The notes under the pieces are model-generated. The model did not search any database. It worked only from the letters and a program-made list of their open reading frames with translations, and was not told where the DNA came from. Below, one piece after another: positions 29,265 to 34,255 of a stretch of DNA of 34,255 bases. The position numbers and the translations under genes were made by a program. This DNA comes from Bacillota bacterium (GTDB lineage: Bacteria > Bacillota > Clostridia > Saccharofermentanales > UBA5734), in NCBI GenBank assembly GCA_029548445.1, contig JAKPNJ010000316.1, positions 1 to 34,255 on the forward strand, given 5' to 3'. Every line of letters begins with the position of its first letter. Positions within the stretch are counted from its first letter, which is position 1.

Positions 29265-31340
29265 ATGGGCATCGGCATCGGCATCGACACCGGCGGCACC
29301 TATACGGACGCGGTGATCGTCGACCTGGACAGCCATGGGATCCTGGCCTCGGCCAAGGCCCTGACCACCCGGGAGGACCTGTCCCTGGGCATCGGCGCGG
29401 CGCTGGACGCGCTGCCCCCCGACCGGGTCCGGCAGGCGGAGCTCGTGTCCCTGTCCACCACCCTGGCCACCAACGCCTGCGTGGAGAACAAGGGCGGCCG
29501 GGCCCGGCTTCTCCTCCTGGGCGCCCACCGGAAGGTCGTGGCGGAATCGGGCCGGAAGTACGGCCTGCCGCCCGTCGAGGAGATCCATTTCCTCGATATC
29601 CGGAAGGGACCGAAAGGCGAAGTGCTGGAAGCCCCGGACTGGGATGCCTTCGAGCCGGAGGCCCGCGCCTGGCTGGCCGACGCCGACGCCCTGGCCGTGG
29701 TGGAACTCGAGTCCATGAAGAGTGCCGACCTGGAGCGGACCGCCCGGGACCTGGTGCGGCACTGGCTGGACCTTCCCGTCGTCTGCGGCCACGAGCTCTT
29801 CTCCGACCTCAACATTCTCCAGCGGGGGGCCGGCACCCTGCTCAACGCCCGCCTGTTCCCCGTGATCGCGGAGTTCCTGGAGGCGATCCGGAAGGCTCTC
29901 CTGGCCCGGTCCATCCGGGCACCGGTGGTCATCGTCCGCAGCGACGGCTCGCTGATGTCCGAAACCTTTACGGCCGCCCGCCCCGTGGAGACCCTGCTGT
30001 GCGGACCCGCCGCCAGCGTGGCCGGGGGCCTGGCCCTGACCCGGGAGCCCGACGCAGTGCTGGTGGACATGGGCGGCACGACCACGGACATTGCCCTGCT
30101 GCGGGCCGGCAGCCCCGTCCGGACCCGGGAGGGGATCCAGGTCGGCAAGTGGAGAACCTTCGTCCGGGGCGTTCTCATGGAGACCTTCGGCCTCGGCGGC
30201 GACAGCGCCATCCGGTTCACGCCCGACGGCCGCCTGACCCTGGGCCCGGAGCGGGTCATCCCCCTCTGTGCCGCGGCCGCCCGGTGGCCCGGCGTCCTGC
30301 CCCGCCTCGCGGCCATCGTGGCGGACGCCCGTCCCCATTCCCGGATGCTCCATGAATTCCTGTGTCTCCAGAAGGAGCCGGCCGGCCGGGACGCCTTTAC
30401 GGCCCAGGAACTGGCGCTGTGCCAAGTCCTGGCGGACGGGGCCCTGCCGGTCTCCGAAGCCGCCGCCGCGGTGGGATCGGACCATTACCGCCTGAAGACC
30501 GACCGACTGGAGCGCGAAGGCATCGTGATGCGCATCGGGCTCACGCCCACCGACATGATGCACCTGAAGGGAGACTTCGACCGGTTCGACCGGGAAGCCG
30601 CCCGGTTGGGAGCCGCCTATGTGGCCGCCCAGGTGGGGATTCCGGAAGACAGCCTGCCGGACCGGGTCTATGACCTGGTCCGGAAGACGCTCTACATCGG
30701 CATTGTCCGGTTCCTCCTGGAAGAGGCGGATCCCGAGCTGAGGAAGAAGGGCCTGGGGCATGGCCTGGAACGGCTGATCGAGGAGAGCTGGCACATGGCG
30801 GCCGACACCCGGGAAGGATCCGGCCGCCGGCTGGAGGCCGAGGACCTGGCCGAAGGCAAGCCGGTTCCCTTCCTGCAGTTCGGGTTCAGGACCCCCGCCG
30901 CCCTGGTGGGCCTGGGCGCCCCGACCCATCTCTTCCTGCCGGACGTGGCCCGGGCCCTGGGAACCCGGTGCGTGGTCCCGGAGCACGCCGCCGTGGCCAA
31001 CGCCGTCGGCGCGGTGACCGGCAGCGTGTCCGCCACACGGGAGATCGCCATCCGGCCCCTCCAGTCGGATGAAGGGGGAGAGGTCTATGTTTTGTATGGC
31101 GCGGACCGGGACCGGACGCTGCCCGACCTGGAGGAGGCCATCGCCGCCGCCCGCCAGGAGGCGGAGGACGCGGCCCTCCGGGAGGCCCGGGCCCGGGGCG
31201 CTTCGGGAGACCTGTCCGTCCGGTCGGAAGTGGCCATGGAATCCGTCCAGTCCAGGGAACGGATCGATGTCCTGCTGGGCGTGACAGTGACGGCCACGGC
31301 GGCGGGATGCATCGCCCGGGGCTCCGGGACCGGGATTTGA
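29265..31340 (+). CDS. hydantoinase/oxoprolinase family protein (HyuA-type)
   Basis: A 691-residue ATP-dependent ring-opening enzyme of the HyuA/acetone-carboxylase-beta family. Two actin-like phosphate loops are visible: GIGIDTGGTYTDAVIVD (4-20) and VLVDMGGTTTDIALL (265-279). TTLATNACVENKGGRA (65-80) and CGPAASVAGG (246-255) are conserved in the family. An interior segment (about 375-440) resembles a winged helix. Homologues hydrolyse hydantoins or 5-oxoproline, or activate acetone. There is no HyuB partner in the window, so the reaction is undefined. The start is supported by GGGAGGAAACC before ATG. It follows a cupin gene and precedes an ECF S-component 204 bp downstream. Confidence 0.9.
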   Translation: MGIGIGIDTGGTYTDAVIVDLDSHGILASAKALTTREDLSLGIGAALDALPPDRVRQAELVSLSTTLATNACVENKGGRARLLLLGAHRKVVAESGRKYGLPPVEEIHFLDIRKGPKGEVLEAPDWDAFEPEARAWLADADALAVVELESMKSADLERTARDLVRHWLDLPVVCGHELFSDLNILQRGAGTLLNARLFPVIAEFLEAIRKALLARSIRAPVVIVRSDGSLMSETFTAARPVETLLCGPAASVAGGLALTREPDAVLVDMGGTTTDIALLRAGSPVRTREGIQVGKWRTFVRGVLMETFGLGGDSAIRFTPDGRLTLGPERVIPLCAAAARWPGVLPRLAAIVADARPHSRMLHEFLCLQKEPAGRDAFTAQELALCQVLADGALPVSEAAAAVGSDHYRLKTDRLEREGIVMRIGLTPTDMMHLKGDFDRFDREAARLGAAYVAAQVGIPEDSLPDRVYDLVRKTLYIGIVRFLLEEADPELRKKGLGHGLERLIEESWHMAADTREGSGRRLEAEDLAEGKPVPFLQFGFRTPAALVGLGAPTHLFLPDVARALGTRCVVPEHAAVANAVGAVTGSVSATREIAIRPLQSDEGGEVYVLYGADRDRTLPDLEEAIAAARQEAEDAALREARARGASGDLSVRSEVAMESVQSRERIDVLLGVTVTATAAGCIARGSGTGI

Positions 31341-31383
31341 CAGCCGGGTTTCCGCTGTGCTAGAAACAGGAATGAAACGAGTC

Positions 31384-31472
31384 CCATGAAGGGACCGCCC
31401 TCCAGATTCCATACTCCATTCCGCCCATTGTTCGATCGACGCGACGCAACCGGAGCCATGAAGGCACCGCCC
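31384..31472 (+). repeat. direct repeat in the leader of the ECF S-component gene
   Basis: CCATGAAGGGACCGCCC (31384-31400) recurs as CCATGAAGGCACCGCCC (31456-31472), 17 nt with one mismatch at a 72-nt offset. Both copies lie in the 204-bp gap 31341-31544. The gap also has the small hairpins GTCCC-ATGAA-GGGAC (inside copy 1) and TTTCC-TGAATAA-GGAAA. I could not match the region to a riboswitch class. Confidence 0.4.
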
Positions 31473-31544
31473 CCGCGGAAGCCCTCATGGCTTTTCCATC
31501 CCCATTTCCTGAATAAGGAAAGAAACGAAAGTGAGGTCCATGCC

Positions 31545-32075
31545 ATGACCCGACATGCCATTCTCCGGCTTGTGACCGCCGCCCTCTGCCTGGCCCTGGG
31601 CATCCTGCTGCCCATCGTGTTCCATGCCATCGGGGGAGCTGGTGCGGTCTTCCTGCCCATGCACATCCCGGTGCTGCTCTGCGGCCTTCTGTGCGGTCCC
31701 CGGTTGGGAGCCCTCTGTGGCCTCGCGACTCCGCTGCTCTCGTCGGCGTTCACCGGCATGCCGCCCCTGTATCCCATCGCCGTCGCCATGATGCTCGAAC
31801 TGGCCGCCTACGGCCTGGCGGCGGGGCTGCTGAAGAAGCGGTTCCAGGTCCATCCCTCCCTGGTGGGTGCCATGCTGGCGGGACGGATCGTCCTGGGCGT
31901 GGCCAATACGCTGCTGCTGGGATTCGGGGGCAAGCCCTATAGCCTGGAAGCCTTCCTGGCGGCCTCCTTCGTGACGGCCCTGCCGGGCATCGCCATCCAG
32001 CTGGTCCTGGTTCCCATCCTGTACCTGGCCCTGGAAAAGGCCGGCTTCGTCCGCCGGCTCCAGCCGGCCGCCTAG
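31545..32075 (+). CDS. ECF transporter S-component-like membrane protein
   Basis: A 176-residue, strongly hydrophobic protein with about five or six membrane helices. The pattern GAVFLPMHIPVLLCGLLCGPRLGALCGLATPLLSSAFTGMPP matches substrate-binding S-components of energy-coupling-factor vitamin or metabolite transporters. No ECF A/A'/T genes are nearby, so it would use a shared ECF module elsewhere. Start 31545 follows GAGG; the track extends 53 residues upstream through the repeat-containing leader, which is unlikely to be coding. The substrate is unknown. The HyuA-type neighbour suggests a small heterocyclic or amino-acid-derived compound, which is inference. It converges on the DUF3842 gene with a 7-bp gap. 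Confidence 0.8.
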   Translation: MTRHAILRLVTAALCLALGILLPIVFHAIGGAGAVFLPMHIPVLLCGLLCGPRLGALCGLATPLLSSAFTGMPPLYPIAVAMMLELAAYGLAAGLLKKRFQVHPSLVGAMLAGRIVLGVANTLLLGFGGKPYSLEAFLAASFVTALPGIAIQLVLVPILYLALEKAGFVRRLQPAA

Positions 32076-32082
32076 CAGACGC

Positions 32083-32559
32083 CTAGCCGAGCCGTTCCAC
32101 GATCCATTCGGCCGCCATGGCGACGACCTCTTCCGCATATTGGGAGGGCGACCGGTCGGCCACCCCGGCGATCCGGACCTGGCATTGGACCGACGGCACC
32201 AGGATTTTCCGGGCCCGGCTTTCGGCCACCGCACGGGCCATGGCGGCCGACACCTCTCCATGGAGCGCCCCCGACAGGACGATCCCCAGGGGACCGCAGA
32301 CCAGGTCGGCGTCGGCACAGTTCCACATGATCGCGTTCTCCCCGGTGGCACCCGCGTCCGCCCCGGCCTTCAGCATGGCCGACGTGGCCAGGGCGTTGGT
32401 GCCCACGGCAAGGAGCTCCAGCCGGTCTGCCCGGGCCTGGACCAGTGGGTGTCGCCGGAGCATCTCCACCAGGGTCCGTCCCAGGCCGCCGCCCTGGCCG
32501 TCGAGGATAACGACCTTGAGCCGCGGCAAGGCCTCCGACCCTCCCCCGGGGCCAGTCAT
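32083..32559 (-). CDS. DUF3842 family protein
   Basis: A 158-residue protein of DUF3842, a small family seen in Clostridia. Conserved stretches are VVILDGQGGGLGRTLVE (16-32), LAVGTNALATSAMLKAGADAGATGENAIMWN (50-80) and GPLGIVLSGALHGEVSAAMA. The glycine-rich N-terminal loop suggests nucleotide binding. The first 13 residues exceed the usual family start, but the ATG overlaps the amidohydrolase stop by 4 nt (ATGA), which favours it. The function is not known. Co-translation with an amidohydrolase may indicate a shared pathway. Confidence 0.85.
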   Translation of the reverse strand: MTGPGGGSEALPRLKVVILDGQGGGLGRTLVEMLRRHPLVQARADRLELLAVGTNALATSAMLKAGADAGATGENAIMWNCADADLVCGPLGIVLSGALHGEVSAAMARAVAESRARKILVPSVQCQVRIAGVADRSPSQYAEEVVAMAAEWIVERLG

Positions 32560-33815
32560 GTCCGCACCCTTCCGTCCGGTCCGAACTCCAGCCGGAACAG
32601 CTCGGCCGGGTTGTCGAACAGCAGACGGCGGGCCAGGGACAGGGCCCCCTTCCGGTCCAGGAGCCCGTCGTCCATCTTGTCCAGCAGGACCTTCCCCAGG
32701 TTCTCCCTGGCGATGTCCAGGTGGCCCGGCACCCCGTCTGCGAAACAGTAGTCGCCGCCGAAGGCGGAGATCTTGTTGGCGGGGACCGATTCCAGGGTTT
32801 CGGCCAGGAAGCGGCGGGTCAGCCGGGGGGTGATGATGTGGGTCCAGCAGAGGTCCAGGTAGACGTTGGGGAACATCTTCACCAGGGCCGCCAGGCTGTC
32901 CTGGTACGGATACCCCATGTGGAAGATGTCGAATTTCAGGTTCCGATACAGGTGGAACTGGTTCAGCAGGTGCTCCGGGTGGGTGTACCGGAGGTCGTTG
33001 CCGTTGCCCTCCTGGAGCCCGGTGTGGATCTGGAGCACGACGCCATCCCGGTCGATCCGGCGCAGCACGTGGTGCATCAGGTAGTCATGGAGGGCGGGAC
33101 CGAACCCGGGGTAGGCCCGCTCGGCCTCTTCCCGGCCGGTTTCGGGGAAAAGGAGCGGCCGGGCGTACGCCAGTCCATTCTTGAAGATCCGGACGCCCAT
33201 GGCCTCCACGCGGTCCAGGATCCCGTCCACGGCCGCCAGCAGGTCGGAAAACCCGTCGATCCGGACATTCCAGGCCGCCTCCAGCGCGTCCAGGGAGGGC
33301 CGGCCCGTAATCCACACCAGGGGACCGATGTCGAAAACCGGCGTATACAGGCTCCGGTCGCTCTCCAGCGATTGGGGATGGCACAGCAGGCTGGTCACGA
33401 TGCCGCAGGCGTCCCGCAGCACCCGGTGCAGCTTGTCCGGCCGGTTCGACGCCCGGAAGGCCGCCGCGATCCCCTCCACGGTGTCCCCATCCAGTCGCGG
33501 AAATCCGTAGAGGATCCGCACCGCCCGATCCAGGGCCTGGCCGTATCCGGTGAGGCGGCAGAACTCCCAATGGGAAGACAGGAGCCCATACCGGTCCGCT
33601 ACGGGAAGGGACGCATCCAGGGCCCTGGCCAGGACGGGCTCCGGGAGGCCGGATGAAATGAGGTCCCGGACGAAGTAGTGGATCAGGTATTCCCGGAGCA
33701 GGTCGGCTTCCGGATTGACCTGGGACGGGCCGATGGGCAGGTGCTCGTGGGTGTCCACCACCGGGATGGCGGCGATCTCCCCGACAAGGTCGGACAGGCG
33801 AGGATCGGACTGCAT
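32556..33815 (-). CDS. metal-dependent amidohydrolase-family TIM-barrel protein
   Basis: A 419-residue TIM-barrel hydrolase or decarboxylase. The N-terminal metal site is VVDTHEHLPIG with H23 and H25. LQIHTGLQEGNGND and FDIFHMGYPYQD supply further His ligands on later strands. FGGDYCFADGVPGHL carries the conserved C-terminal Asp. The fold and pattern fit the amidohydrolase-2 group, and the length is also compatible with a glucuronate-isomerase-like branch. No signal peptide. The start follows GGAGG at 7 nt. It is first of two genes and overlaps DUF3842 by 4 nt. The substrate is unknown. Confidence 0.87.
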   Translation of the reverse strand: MQSDPRLSDLVGEIAAIPVVDTHEHLPIGPSQVNPEADLLREYLIHYFVRDLISSGLPEPVLARALDASLPVADRYGLLSSHWEFCRLTGYGQALDRAVRILYGFPRLDGDTVEGIAAAFRASNRPDKLHRVLRDACGIVTSLLCHPQSLESDRSLYTPVFDIGPLVWITGRPSLDALEAAWNVRIDGFSDLLAAVDGILDRVEAMGVRIFKNGLAYARPLLFPETGREEAERAYPGFGPALHDYLMHHVLRRIDRDGVVLQIHTGLQEGNGNDLRYTHPEHLLNQFHLYRNLKFDIFHMGYPYQDSLAALVKMFPNVYLDLCWTHIITPRLTRRFLAETLESVPANKISAFGGDYCFADGVPGHLDIARENLGKVLLDKMDDGLLDRKGALSLARRLLFDNPAELFRLEFGPDGRVRT

Positions 33816-33866
33816 GGCGGCGCCTCCGTTTCGGACCCGGCGGGGCGGTCCCTTCCGGGTGATCCT

Positions 33867-33894
33867 GGATCCGGTCCTTCCCGGATCCGGTCCT
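33867..33894 (-). promoter_or_regulatory. tandem 12-bp direct repeat downstream of the amidohydrolase promoter (operator candidate)
   Basis: AGGACCGGATCC occurs twice with a 16-bp period on the minus strand (33883-33894, then 33867-33878). Given the predicted -10 at 33902-33907, the repeats start at about +1. This position is well suited to a repressor; the regulator is unknown. Confidence 0.45.
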
Positions 33895-33901
33895 ATTGCC
33901 C

Positions 33902-33910
33902 ATCATATCA
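33902..33910 (-). promoter_or_regulatory. extended -10 promoter of the amidohydrolase-DUF3842 unit
   Basis: On the minus strand TGA-TATGAT is an extended -10, giving a leader of about 80 nt. No strong -35 is seen. Confidence 0.5.
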
Positions 33911-33964
33911 CGGGAGCGGCTTGTCTTCCGCGGGGGTCACGGGGCCCGGAGCGTCCGGGCTTTG

Positions 33965-33993
33965 TTGCCGAACCCCCGGAAACATGCTATTCT
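33965..33993 (+). promoter_or_regulatory. sigma-70-type promoter of the CNNM-domain gene
   Basis: TTGCCG and TATTCT are separated by 17 nt, with an additional TGC extended -10 (33985-33987). The GTG start lies 63 bp further downstream. Confidence 0.65.
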
Positions 33994-34056
33994 GGAACCC
34001 GATCGAAACGGCCTTCCGCTTCTGCAAGGACCGATTCAAAAACAAGGGAGACCGAC

Positions 34057-34255
34057 GTGTTGGATGAAATCCTGCCCCGAAGTAGTTCGCTCGCCGCGGC
34101 GACGGCGAGCGGCGACGGTGTGACCCTTCTCCTCGATCTCCTCCTCCTCCTGGTCCTGATCCTCGTGAACGCCTTCTTCGCCGCCTCCGAGATCGCGATC
34201 ATTTCCCTGAACGACAGCCGCGTCCGCAAGCTCGCCGAGGATGGGGACAGGACCG
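34057..34255 (+). CDS. CNNM/HlyC-CorC family membrane protein, first 66 codons, cut by window edge
   Basis: This gene is absent from the track because it starts with GTG and runs off the end. After a short polar N-terminus, LLLDLLLLLVLILVNAFFAASEIAIISLNDSRVRKLAEDGD is the canonical opening of the CNNM (DUF21) transmembrane domain. That domain is found in CorC/HlyC-type magnesium or cation transporters. GTG 34057 is preceded by AGGGAG at 6 nt and by a good promoter. An in-gene inverted repeat, GCTCGCCG-N6-CGGCGAGC, spans 34089-34110. The CBS and CorC domains would lie beyond the window. Confidence 0.85.
   Translation, partial: MLDEILPRSSSLAAATASGDGVTLLLDLLLLLVLILVNAFFAASEIAIISLNDSRVRKLAEDGDRT

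Noticed and set aside
29202-31412. 736-residue minus-strand ORF opposite the HyuA-type gene
   Set aside because: It is a shadow of the HyuA frame with no motifs or ribosome-binding site.
31341-31544. Known riboswitch (cobalamin, THF, TPP) before the ECF S-component
   Set aside because: I looked for the conserved cores I know and found none; kept only as an unexplained structured leader.

Overview
The window is very GC-rich bacterial DNA, densely coded on both strands. Ribosome-binding sites are strong (AGGAGG-like) and several promoters are sigma-70-like, often with an extended -10. The gene content points to a strictly anaerobic, high-GC member of the Bacillota (Clostridia-like): an HndD-type [FeFe] hydrogenase with NADH-dehydrogenase-like partners, a YtqB/MnmM-like methyltransferase, a DUF3842 protein, an ECF S-component, a dockerin-bearing protease and a CotH/VTC/DUF4956 set. 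This assignment is inference from family content; there is no rRNA or marker gene in the window.

Layout. 1-2.5 kb (minus): a GntR/LacI-type sugar regulator, then a GH38 alpha-mannosidase cut by the left edge. 2.6-4.5 kb (minus): flavodoxin, HAD phosphatase and MnmM-like methyltransferase in one unit. 4.6-6.8 kb: a plus-strand NAD-binding epimerase-like protein converging on an Old Yellow Enzyme homologue with a C-terminal cysteine cluster. 7.0-12.5 kb (plus): a three-gene hydrogenase operon (HydC/NuoE-like, HydB/NuoF-like fused to a complete GltD/NfnB-like flavoprotein, HydA). 12.7-16.3 kb: a secreted caspase-like protease converging on a secreted subtilase with a C-terminal dockerin. 16.5-19.3 kb: a Gfo/Idh/MocA dehydrogenase and ThuA-like pair, divergent from an AraC regulator. 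19.3-28.7 kb (minus): a six-gene unit of CotH kinase lipoprotein, VTC polyphosphate polymerase-like protein, DUF4956 membrane protein, membrane acyltransferase, PaaK/CapK-like adenylating enzyme and a large lipoprotein. 28.9-32.1 kb (plus): cupin, HyuA-type hydantoinase/oxoprolinase and an ECF S-component. 32.1-33.8 kb (minus): amidohydrolase and DUF3842. 34.06 kb to the edge (plus): the start of a CNNM/HlyC-CorC membrane protein.

How the genes work together. The hydrogenase genes most likely exchange electrons among H2, ferredoxin and NAD(H). The fused GltD-like module replaces the usual C-terminal ferredoxin domain of HydB and could add an NADP(H) site. The mannosidase, ThuA/Gfo and AraC genes look like carbohydrate use.

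The best candidate for an under-described system is the 19.3-28.7 kb unit. Its CotH-VTC-DUF4956 core, as I recall a recurrent trio, is joined without large gaps to an adenylating enzyme, a membrane acyltransferase and a second lipoprotein. Together they could make or decorate a cell-surface polymer; that role is inference. The second candidate is the HydB-GltD fusion.

The many long ORFs opposite these genes in the track are GC-driven shadows. I see no tRNA, rRNA, CRISPR array, insertion sequence or phage gene. Every intergenic gap is shorter than 300 bp.
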